64,000 nucleotides of DNA from Phoronis australis (lineage: Eukaryota; Phoronida; Phoronidae). The notes beneath the pieces are model-generated. The model did not search any database, was not told the origin of the DNA, and saw nothing but the letters and a program-made list of their open reading frames with translations. The stretch spans positions 498,913-562,912 of the forward strand of contig NMRA01000047.1 of assembly GCA_002633005.1 (NCBI GenBank), read 5' to 3'. The translations under genes were made by a program, and so were the position numbers. Positions 49,183-60,700 of the stretch are shown here, one piece after another (the first letter of the stretch is position 1; each line of letters starts with the position of its first letter).

Positions 49183-52100
49183 ATGGCTAGCATGTCGTAC
49201 CACATAGCAAATCTTCTGGAGAAGATGACATCTAGTGACAAGGACTTTAGATTTATGGCGACAAATGATTTAATGACCGAGCTACAAAAAGATTCGATCA
49301 AACTTGACGATGACAGTGAAAGAAAGGTCGTGCGTATGCTCCTGAAGCTGCTAGAAGACAAAAACGGCGAAGTGCAAAATCTAGCCGTTAAGTGTCTTGG
49401 TCCTCTGGTAAATAAAGTTAAGGAATTCCAAGTAGAAACGATTGTGGACACTCTTTGCAGTAACATGTTGTCTGACAAAGAGCAGCTGCGAGACATCTCG
49501 AGCATTGGATTAAAAACTGTCATTAGTGAGTTACCACCTGCATCAACTGCTCAGGCAGCTAGTATTTGCAAGAAAATAACTGGAAGGCTGACAAGTGCTA
49601 TTTCCAAACAAGAAGATGTGTCAGTGCAACTTGAAGCTTTGGATATACTGGGTGACCTGCTAAGTCGGTTTGGAGGCTTGTTGATTAGTTTTCATTCCTC
49701 AATTCAACAAGCCTTGCTTCCGCAGCTGTCTAGTCCTAGACTTGCGGTACGTAAACGGTCTATTATTGCCATCGGATTCCTCGTCATGAGCTGTAACAAC
49801 ACTTTGTTTGTTGAACTTATTGATTTCCTATTGGCCGAACTTTCAAAAAATGCATCCACGTCTACAACACGAACCTACATTCAGTGTGTTGGTGCAATAA
49901 GTCGTCAAGCAGGCCACAGGATTGGAGAGCACTTGGAAAAAATTATCCCTCTCATTGTTAAGTTCTGTCAAGTAGAAGATGATGAACTACGTGAATACTG
50001 CATTCAAGCGTTTGAGTCCTTTGTCAGACGATGTCCACGTGAGGTCTCGCCACATATCCCCACTGTAATTGAGCTTTGTCTGAAGTACATCTGTTACGAC
50101 CCTAACTACAATTACGATGATGATGATGACGACGAAAATGGCATGGATACAGAGGGTGATGAAGATGAAGATGGGTAATGGTTGTAACCAGTTAGGCATT
50201 ACATGCACATTTCTGTAAAATAAAGCTGTTATACGTTTGAAAGTTACCATATCTCGTGATCACAATTAAGTTTTTTTAATTTTTGCTAGACTAGTAGTAT
50301 AGGAATATCGGGAGACATGTGAAGTATTCTATTTTGAAAACTCCATGTGTTAAGTGGTTTTCATCTTACAAGGTCAACGGGATCATGAATTTCGGCCTGT
50401 GCACCTGGGCAAAGATACTGGATTGCCTATTTGCCTTCATGATTTACCGTGCAAAGATACTGGATTGCCTATTTGCCTTCATGATTTACCGTGCATTCAG
50501 TAGGAGGGATGTTAAAGTTATCTATTGTAGACACCTCCACAAATCTACGCTCTTTAATTTCTGAGCAACTTTGTTAAGAGCGCCCTCAATTGTTTTGTCA
50601 AAGAATCATCCTGGCATGAATTTTAAAGCGGCATTTTGTCTAGTTTAGGTGGATAAAAACGAGTACTGAATTAAAGTTTTTACTCTTGTAAAATTAATCA
50701 TCAGTAATATTCCTTACCAGATTTGTTCCCGTTTCGGTCAAGAGAATCGAAGCTCTCAGTAACTCAAGAAAAAGCCTAAGAGATTATTGGGGTTAGCCAA
50801 TCCTAAATTGCAAACTCGAACATGGTGCTAGTCACATTGCTGCCTCATCCTGCAATTACTAAAATCAGATGATCGTGGTAATATTTCTAAATCTCAACAT
50901 TCTTCCGTACAACATTGGCAGTTAAAGAAGGGCTATAAGTGGTAGCATAAAGATTCTGAGCATTTCTTTAGGTTTTAAATATAAAATGTATTATATTATT
51001 CATCAGGAATAGCTCCCAATGCCCACCCTACTATTATCAGCCATCGACAGTATGAAAATCCCAATAGCAGACTGAGCAGAGAGCTGGTCGCACAGCCTTG
51101 AAGGCCAAAATAGCAAATAAGTCGACTTTTGCTTTTGCTCCCCGGCTGTTTTCTGTTCTACAGTTTTTCTGGGCTGTGTTACTCATACTCAAGTGAGTGG
51201 GACTAATGCAAGTTGGCCAAAATCTTAGCCCCACAATTTTTCAAATTTCAAGTCGCAAATGCAGCTCATTGTGTCAAGCACTCGTTATTATAATTTTTAT
51301 TTTCAAATGCCCACATGGTTGAATGTCCGCTTCAACTTGCTGGCCCTAGTTTTATGTTATTCAAAAACATCATAGAAATCAGTTTTAGCAATCCTGAAAT
51401 TCTATTTATTTCCGTTTTGCAAATGAGGAAATTCCGCCTTACTATTTTGAAGTCGGATAAATAACATAAAAATGGTCTGGGAATTGCCTTGTAAACATTT
51501 TCTGCTGAGTTACGTGCCGCAATTCCATTTTAAAACCAAAACCTTGTTGCATGCTGTTTTATTATTTTTTCAAATATGTAAAAGAAACAGCATCACCTTC
51601 AGAAAGAATGACCGTGATGTACTGAAACACGTCTTCTGCAAAATGGTTGTCGATGATTTTGTGACCAGAATCGTCAAATTCGATAGATTATATATCCTTA
51701 ATTTTTCTTGATTAAAAACCAAAAATATTACTTTCATGGTATCAGCTATATATAAACTCTGTTTGAAATCTTGAATTGTGCGGAAGAAGTCAGGCTCTGT
51801 GAATTCCTTCCATTTTTTGTTATTGCGGCAAACCTGGATCTGGATCGATGCAGTTGCTATGATATCTTCAGTAATGCCACTGTGAGCCTCTCTTTGTAAA
51901 TAATATACTCAAATAGCTTGTCACAGTTCATTGTCTAGCAGACGGTCAATTATTTGGCTTTTGCACTTGAAGCGGTCAACAAAAATTAAAAATAAATCCA
52001 TGTTTAAAGTGGTGCTGTAATGTCAATTCATTCCTTACTCTAATTTTATGAAGTCATTTCTGAGCAAGGGAAGAAGTAGCAGTTTGTTCTTGCCTGAGGT

Positions 52101-55100
52101 TATGCGTAATTCATTAAATGACCAACAGGGTCAACTCAGCTTATGAAACTTGGTTTCAAGCTTGGATATGACACTTCTTCCGAAAGTTAAAAGTTTATTT
52201 GAGTTGGAAAAAGTTGTGACCAGTTTGGTTCAGTAAGTGGTCTAAACCAACAGTTGGTGAAATTGTCAGGTTTTTAGAATTCTTTAAGTCTTGCACATGG
52301 TTAAGCAAAATATTTCTGCATTTTATTTAAGATATCCTTGATTTTATCTTAACTGGTGTAAAATAAGACGACATCAAGGACGTATTCTGAACTTTTATTT
52401 TGCAAACTGAAATTTTTGTTCTTCTCCAACTCAGCGTGCTATGGGTCTTTAAGAGCTAATTTGTGTTCTCTTACAGAGAGAGTGATGATGATTACTCAGA
52501 TGATGACGACATGAGCTGGAAGGTGAGGCGATCGGCAGCGAAGTGCATCACTGCCATTATATCCACCCGTCATGAAATGCTTGCTGACCTGTACCGCACT
52601 GTCTCACCTGCACTCATCAATCGCTTCAAGGAAAGAGAGGAGAATGTCAAGGCAGACATCTTTCAAGCTTATGTCACGCTCCTTCGTCAAACAAAGCCGA
52701 CAATTTCAATGGACCCTGACTCCAGGGAGAAGCAGGAAGGCCCCAAAATGTTGCTGAAGTCTCAAGTGGACTTGATTGTCAAGGCTATCCATAAGCAACT
52801 GAAAGAGAAGAGCATCAAGACCAGGCAAGGTTGCTTTGTCCTTTTGACCGAATTAGTGTTGGTCCTGCCTGAGGCGTTGTCCCAACATGTGGCTGCTCTT
52901 GTGCCAGGCATTCAGTATTCACTCGGTGACAGAAACACCAGCTCCAACATGAAGATCGACACCCTGTCATTCCTTAATTGCTTGTTGGCCAATCAGGATC
53001 CCAAGGTGTTCCACCCCTTCATTCATTTGCTGATGCCAGTCGTTATGGCGGCTGTGAATGACCCATTTTACAAAATTACCTCCGAGGCTCTCCTTGTCAC
53101 GCAGCAACTTGTCAAAGTGATGAGGCCACTTGATCAACCAGAGTCCTTCAACTACCGCGACTACATAAAAACCTTGTACCAGTCTACCCTGTCAAAGCTC
53201 AAAGCTTCTGACATTGACCAAGAAGTCAAGGAGAGAGCCATTTCCTGTATGGGTCAGATAATCTGTAATCTAGGTGATCAGCTGTCCTCTGAGCTTGCCA
53301 CATGTCTGCCCATTTTTCTGGAGCGCCTTAAAAATGAAATCACACGATTGACGTGTGTGAAGGCCTTGACCATGATTGCTGGATCCTCTTTGAAGGTGGA
53401 TCTAACGTGCATACTGAAAGAAGGAATTCCCATCCTTGCATCGTTCTTGCGCAAGAATCACAGAGCCCTGAAGTTGAGCACTCTTAGTTGCTTAGACGTG
53501 GTCCTTCACAATTATGGCTCAGGTTTGTCCTCATCAGCTATCTTGGATGTTATTAAAGAATTGCCCCCACTTATTAGTGAGGCTGATTTGCATGTATCTC
53601 AATTAAGCCTCGTTCTTCTCACAACGGTCTGCTCTGTCAACAACAAGTGCATTGCCCAGTTGTCGGAAAGCATATTGTCCCAATTATTCCTATTGGTCCG
53701 CTCACCTCTTCTGCAAGGAGCTGCTCTTCAGTCTGTGTTAGATTTCTTGCAGGCTTTGCTCAAGGCCTCTCCATCTGGCCTTGGCTTCAAAGAGTTGATA
53801 CAGATGCTGACAAACCCTATATACAATCCAACTCCAACAACTAAGTCATCCAATTCTAGCCTCGCTGTTCACAAACAAGCTTTTCAGTCAATTGCAAAGT
53901 GTGTTGCATTGCTTACAATTATTTGTCCAGCTGAAGGCAAATCCGTTCTTGATCAGTTTGTAAAAGATGTCAAAACGTCTTCGTCATCAGACTCAGTGAA
54001 GTTGTTTGGACTGCTTGCTCTTGGTGAGATTGGTAAGCATACTGATCTCAGCAACCAAGGAGAGCTGGAAATGGTAATTCTCGATTCGTTTTCCTCATCA
54101 AATGAAGACGTCAAGTCTGCTGCAGCCTTCGCTCTTGGTAACGTCAGTGTTGGTAACCTTCCCAAGTATCTGCCCTTTGTTTTGGATGCAATTGAGTCTC
54201 AGCCCAAGAAGCAATATCTGCTCCTCCATTCTTTGAAAGAGATCATCAGTTGCGAGTCGATAGGTGCAGAGGTCATTGAACATTTCAAGCCCTATATGCC
54301 CATCATCTGGTCTCTGCTCATGAACCACTGTGAGTGTCCGGAAGAGGGCACTCGGAATGTTGTTGCAGAGTGCCTAGGAAAGCTCTGTTTGCTAGACGCG
54401 GAAAATTTACTACCCAAGCTTCGTGGATATCTAGATTCTGGATCCTCGCCAACCCGGTGCACTGTCATCACGGCAGTGAAGTTTACCATTACCGATCAGC
54501 CTCAAGCGATAGATCCTTTATTACGCAGCTGTATCGGCGATTTTCTGAAATCACTGCAAGATCCTGACTTAAATGTCCGCCGTGTGGCACTTGTAACTTT
54601 CAACTCAGCTTCTCACAACAAACCGTCTTTGATTCGGGATCTTCTGCAGGCCGTTCTACCCCATTTGTACGAGGAGACAAAAGTTCGAAAAGAGTTAATT
54701 CGCGAAGTGGAGATGGGCCCCTTCAAGCACACGGTAGACGACGGTCTAGACATCAGAAAAGCCGCATTCGAATGCATGTACACTCTGCTTGATTCTTGCT
54801 TGGACAGGCTGGACATCTTCGAGTTCCTAAACCACGTGGAAGATGGATTGAAGGATCACTACGACATAAAGATGTTGACATATCTGATGCTGGTTAGACT
54901 GGCTCATTTGTGTCCCAGCGCCGTTCTTCAGCGTCTCGACCGGGTCATCGAACCACTGAGAGCTACGTGCTCGACGAAAGTAAAAGCCAACTCTGTAAAA
55001 CAGGAATTTGAGAAGCAAGACGAGCTCAAACGGTCTGCCATGAGAGCTGTGGCAGCTTTGCTCGCGATACCCGATGCCGATAAGAGTCCCTTGATGAACG

Positions 55101-55213
55101 AATTCATGTCGCAGATAAAGAGTACCGCTGATCTGATGTCCATGTACGATTCTATTCAAAAGGATGCGTCGTCTTCATCGTCTGCTGAATCCCATCTGAT
55201 GGATACGTCGTGA
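49183..55213 (+). CDS. CAND1: Cullin-associated NEDD8-dissociated protein 1
   Basis: Exchange factor that wraps un-neddylated cullin-RBX1 and swaps substrate receptors of SCF-type ubiquitin ligases; cytosol and nucleus. Two coding exons, 49183-50174 and 52477-55213, join (GG|A, phase 2) to 1242 residues, against 1230 in human. HEAT repeats run throughout. The N-terminus [21 protein letters not shown], the acidic insert around residues 308-345 ([10 protein letters not shown]...[12 protein letters not shown]) spanning the splice, [31 protein letters not shown], and the near-identical C-terminal third ([55 protein letters not shown]) identify it without doubt. The first exon donor is GTAATG. Having only two coding exons is unusual, because vertebrate CAND1 has about fifteen. 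AATAAA lies 285 bases after the stop. Confidence 0.98.
50411..50494 (+). repeat. Perfect 42 bp tandem duplication, CAND1 intron 1
   Basis: AAAGATACTGGATTGCCTAT... repeats identically at 50411 and 50453. Identity implies a recent duplication. The rest of the intron (50175-52476) shows nothing recognisable. Confidence 0.95.
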
Positions 55214-55497
55214 AGGACAGGACATTAGTGTTTGTCTTGGACTGTGACTGATCCCTGTGTTTGAAGCACGCCACGTGTATTTTGTAAAATGTGTTCCCTT
55301 TGGGAAAGTTTCTATCCACTACCAGTGCTTGTATATCGCTTCGCTATATGGTCCCTAGACTGTAGCCGCTTTAGTAACCGACATTGTTTTGGAAATGTGA
55401 TAAAGCAACTTCAGTAATGCTTCGATTGTTTATACATTGTATTTTGTTTCCAAAGAGCAGTAAACATACATATTGGTCGTTTAATTTTTTCAATGAA

Positions 55498-55503
55498 AAT
55501 AAA
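55498..55503 (+). terminator. CAND1 poly(A) signal
   Basis: AATAAA 285 bases after the stop, followed by a T/G-rich stretch. Confidence 0.65.
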
Positions 55504-56342
55504 TGTTCAGTTACCTGGTACAACGTTAGTTTTACGATCCGCATTCTTCTTTAGTGAAAAGCGAATTTTTGGTGTCCTTACTAACAAAAATATGAAGATT
55601 TTTAAGAGAGGCTCAGCATAATTGCGGTGCTTGACAACAACAGAAGCCGTCTTCCTCCCCCTTGGTTCGCACGGGTGTAGCTAGTAGGCCTAGTGTCGTT
55701 TTCTCAGTATTCTCTTCTTTTCTACTGCATTCCGGTCCTTACCAACACATGTCTTATCTCGTTGACTGTATTTCTTTTCATAAACGGCGTACTTTCCTCC
55801 GAACAATTGCCACTTGGGGTTAACTTGTATCCTCGATGCTTAGAGGGTTTGTGACCACACCGTTAATAATGCGCTTACAAGGAACTCGCGCATTTCTAAA
55901 GACAGGTGGGAATTTTTACCGCTAGTCCTGAGCGGCTTTTACCAGGATCAAACAGAGTGCGGCGCCGGAATCGGATGCGGTTGTGATTACCGCATAGTCC
56001 TGTGCGACCATGTAAGCATAATTGCCTTGTACATAATGGCGAATTTTCAAAATGCATCAACCAATAATTTTCGTCTAAAAACGAACACCACGGCGGTATT
56101 CACCTAGAAAAAACAACTCAAGTAAGGTTTTCGGTTTTTAAAAGTCCAAGACTAATAAGCTACTAACTACAAACATTGGGTACGATCGAAGATAAACGAC
56201 CGAGCGTATCGATACACTCAGTGGATTTACAAACCCTGATCAGAATTAACAATTATTCCACATTATTAGCCTCGAATGGCAGATACAACCGTGTAATAAT
56301 TACCCATAAAGTTATCTCGCTAGTGAGATAACATTTTGACGG

Positions 56343-56425
56343 GAAACCGACGCCGGATTCGAACATGGGCTTCAAGAGTTTCGAGTCGCTGACTTTAATA
56401 GCACTACACCACCCAGCGGCTGTGA
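56343..56425 (-). repeat. tRNA-derived pseudogene or SINE head
   Basis: Read on the minus strand, GGGTGGTGTAGTGCTATTAA resembles a Pol III A box and, about 32 bases on, CCATGTTCGAATCCGG is a near-consensus B box. The acceptor and anticodon stems do not pair well, so this is a decayed tRNA or tRNA-derived SINE rather than a functional tRNA. Confidence 0.45.
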
Positions 56426-56950
56426 AAATAGAATACAGCAATCGCATTTTTAGCAAAGGGCATTGCACCGTCATTTATACACTATGAAAAATAAGGCGCA
56501 TAATTTCCATAAAAACGATATTTTAATTCAGTTAAATTTTTCTCCCGTGTTCTCTCGCTTGAAAATCACCGATCTCCAATTTGAATGCGGGTATCGTGTC
56601 GTCAGGATCCTTTGACTTGAGCATTATAGTCAGTTACTAGTGGTAACCTACTTTAGCAGACGATATTTTCCCGGTCGAAGCTTAGCGTGATAAAATGTGT
56701 AGTAAGCTATAATAGTTGCTAAACCTTAATTTATAGATTCACTTAATTCTATTTTGTTTTAATTTTCAATTGGTTTTGAGTATAAGCATTATTTGACAAA
56801 AATAGCTCGACTTTTCTTAAAAGGTCACGACCCCCGGGCCTCTGACATAGAAAGTAGTTACAAAGCCGAGGCGAATTGAGAAAGATAGATCGATTCATTG
56901 CAATGTTTTCCTTCAGTATGTGGTATAAATAGATTGTTACGTGTTCTCAG

Positions 56951-57049
56951 TCGTTTTCCCCCTTATCTAGAGCCCTCGTGGATCACCCTCGGGGCTAAAG
57001 CCCCTCGGGCGATAATTCCACTTGGGCTCTAGATAAAGGGGGATAACGA
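56951..57049. repeat. ~100 bp hairpin element
   Basis: TCGTTTTCCCCCTTATCTAG pairs with CTAGATAAAGGGGGATAACGA, continuing through AGAGCCC/GGGCTCT; an inner hairpin pairs CTCGGGGCT with AGCCCCTCGG. Probably a small palindromic MITE. Confidence 0.7.
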
Positions 57050-57780
57050 CTTCGCCATGTAATTATCTATATATATCACATGGATTATTTTTTTTAATAT
57101 TCTTTCAATCTCGTTTAACCAGATTTTTTACTAGGAAACAGTTGTATTTAACACTCTATATTTTTATGGTTGACAAAAAGCTAGAATAGTTATATAGATA
57201 GTGCAACCGAAATTGTCCAGGGATTCCAAATCTTTAGTTTAGCTATCACCATTTGCACTTTTGTATATATTTTATGATTTGAGTTGTAATAAAGATTAAA
57301 TTCGAACTAATGACACGTGTACTTTTGTTCGCTGTGAAAAGCTTAGTGTAACTGTAATCTGGAAAGTTCAGTTAAGTTTCGCTGGCGATCAAAATCTACC
57401 ACTGTTTTTGGTACTTCAAGTTTAAAGATAAAATAAAAAGATACATGATCAACCCGTTTCCAGTAAGAAAAAAAAACAAGTAGACGGGAGTATTAAAAAT
57501 GAAATAACAAAACCGCTATGAAACATATTTAAAGCCATCGTTCCTTATTTATCCCCTTTGAACTTCACTTTAGATCCACCACTCATCAATACACAATTGT
57601 ATTTGCCAAAACTTCGACGTTTTCTCTCAGTTGCACGTGGGACGCATTATGGGAAGACGCGTGAGCTAGCACGTGTGTCTTCTAGGTATTCGCAATGAGC
57701 TATATTTATCTCATTGGGTATTCGTGTGTGCTCGTGCGCGTTTTAGACGAAGGAAACACGAGTGATTTGTATTCAGAAAA

Positions 57781-60700
57781 ATGTCTTTAGATGAAGCATT
57801 TCATCCTGTGGAGCGTGAGTTTTTTACATGAAATTGCCTTTTTGCTGATATACTTGTACCAGATCCGCGTCTACATACAGTATTTAAAATCGATGGGTTT
57901 GGTGAAAGTGTGTCACTTATGTGAAGAGGTCGACTAACACTGGTTGTTATTGGCTCGTAATGGCAGAGATCCAATAGACTTAAAACCAAACCCTACAATT
58001 GCGTGGCGTAATTAACTCGTTTTTTCTCGGACATAAGGTTATGTAGGACCTTTTACAAATCTGTGTAATTATCCAAATATCTTCAAAACTATATATGTTA
58101 ACCCAGTAATTATACATGTATTCTGAAAGTTGTCTGTATAATTTGAAAACAACAGTATCAAGAACATGTAATGAGTGAATTTCGTTTGACATAAATGTTA
58201 CAGGTGAAATCTCACAAACCCTGGTACTGTTTTCTAAGTTATCATTTCGTTTTCGTTTGATGCAAATTTTGCTTTGTTTTTTTTTTTTGGATAAATCATC
58301 AAAGTCACATCTATGTATGCGAAAATGGAACATTTTAAAAACAATTTCTAAATGCGTTTTAGAGAAGAAGGTATAAAACATTTTTTTGACAGTTTCGTAT
58401 GAACCCAGTTGTTTGTTTCTGATATATGATTATCCGAAATTAACCAAATTCAGACTTTTTTCTAGGGCCCTACATAGCCTTAATACGTGCGTGTGACATC
58501 ATAGCCGTGACCTGAGGTGACCTTCACGCCTTCAGATTCACTCATGCATAATATGCTTTCACTTGTTTTTGAGCCGACATGACACAGAAACAATATTTAA
58601 ATGACCAACTGTCCGAAATGAAAAAGTAAATAGTAACAAAAATTAATATCTCGTTTTGAACTATGTAGCCTGAAATCGGTGATCTTTATGTTTATTAAGG
58701 ATTTTCTACGCGAGAACATTTGCGCAGAGTAACCGTGTAAACAAATTATTACGATTGCTTTTCAGGCAAGTCCGTTTGGAAACAATTTACAGTTCTTGCA
58801 TTGATGACCATTTTCGTGAAAAGTGAGTACTCACCAGCAGTTACGATCGTGAAGCATGGGGTGAACTTTGCGCCAATATTGATAGTATTAAAGGCCTCAG
58901 AAATTCCACGGATGCGTAGAGGGTGACAACTTGTGTAATAAACTATATGATTGATATGCAATCAATCTTGAGGAAGAAAAAAAAACCAATAGCTGTATTT
59001 GGATAGAAATACTGTATCAAAACCTAAATCTCGGCCCTATCTATAAGAGGAATCAATTACGTTTTCTTCAGTCACAATGTCAGTCCTGGCAAAATCCCTC
59101 TAATCGCGCATTGGATACTGGGGCCCGTGTCGCTGCGACATGAATCACGGACCGTTCTTTTCTGTTTTTTTTTCGTGAAGAAATGCGTCTATCAATTTAA
59201 TATCGTAATAATTTCTTGCGCATTGCTTTATCTGTACTGTCGCATCGCATCTTGTTTTCAAGCCGAAACTAACACGAACCGGAAAAGAATAATTTATATT
59301 ACCTCAGTGAAAAAGGTGATGAAATAATATCACGCATTGGCTTCTCTTCTAGCAGGATTCACGTGTTCATAACCTTATGCCTTCGTTGTAGGTTATCAAC
59401 AAGGTTGTACTGAACTATGTGACGGGCGACAACTTGTTTTTCCAACTCCGTTTGATTACAGTCGCAACCATTCGTGTTATTCGTCCACTTTAGATTGTGA
59501 AGGTACATTTGAAGGTTTTGTCTTTCAGAACGACTTCTATGTCAGACTCGTTAAATTGACGCGCTTAAACCCATGGGCTTAAGTGAAATAGTGAATTTCT
59601 TCGCAACATTTAAGAATGTGACGTTCCCAAATACAAGGTGATGGATTTAGATTAGCATATACTTGTAAGATCATGTTGTTTCGTCGGATGTACCTGTACA
59701 TGTATGGCAGCCGAAACTTCATTTCACCAAGTAGAAATCAAACACATTTTATGACATAGCAACAGATTTGGAGAAATTTCATTTCACCAAAATTTGAGAT
59801 TTGTTTGACTGCGCGTTTTCAGTGGTACATGTGCATCTACACATATCTTTGATGAAGTTGAAAGACTCCACAATTGTGCCCTTTGTTTGGACTTGGGACT
59901 GTTCCAGAGAACAATGATTGACTGCTAAAAAATCATGGAAATTACATAGCATGAATTTAATACAGGTCCCAATGAAAACGCTGTGGTATGAAAATTGTAG
60001 ACCAAACGATTATAAAAGAGATTGTCTTGTGACATAAAATTAGTTTAGCTGAAAAATGTCTTTGGCTATGAAGGGGGCCTTTGGAAGGCTTTGAGCATTT
60101 GACCAGTGTGAGAGAAGCCAAAAAGCTCTAAAGAAGAAGTTTCTGATTGTTCTCAATAAACATCCAGATAAATCCAAAAACATCGCCATTGACAGCAGCA
60201 CTTACCAAACGCTGTACATCAGGTGCGATATATTGGCCTTTAATGTCATATGCGTATTTCAGATTTCAACAAAAAAGCTCCCCCCAGCTTTGGCGGAAAA
60301 TGGTGTCCGCCAAACGCATACTACGACGACAAGCGATGCTGGTGTGACTACAAGCCGACTGGAAGTTTTTGCATGTCACCGGGTAAATTAATACCATAGC
60401 AGCAGTGTCCCTTAAGAAGACAGCACAAGGCTATTTGCATTATGAGATAATTTTCACTATAGAATTTCGTTGAGTAGCAACTTATAATGAAATCCCTGTG
60501 GTACCGACCACTGTTTCACATAGTTCCCCTATTAAAGCATACCTGGCCTGAACGATAAATTAAAGAAAATGTTTTCAGTGACAGCCAGTCCAAGTTGTGT
60601 CCGTATTCCCGTAGCCCTTGATTCTAGGCATGCATAAGAATCGCAAAAGCTCATGTTATGCCTGTTAAAAAATACTTTGTAGAGGCAGTTAAGGGGGGAG

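Larger units (their letters stand above)
55504..57780. other. Intergenic between CAND1 and the cysteine-rich gene
   Basis: No gene seen. Contains a tRNA-like segment on the minus strand (56343-56425) and a large hairpin (56951-57049), both listed separately. Confidence 0.6.

Noticed and set aside
49128-49523. 131-codon minus-strand frame
   Set aside because: Antisense of CAND1 exon 1.
56343-56425. Functional tRNA gene
   Set aside because: A and B boxes are present but the acceptor and anticodon stems do not pair.
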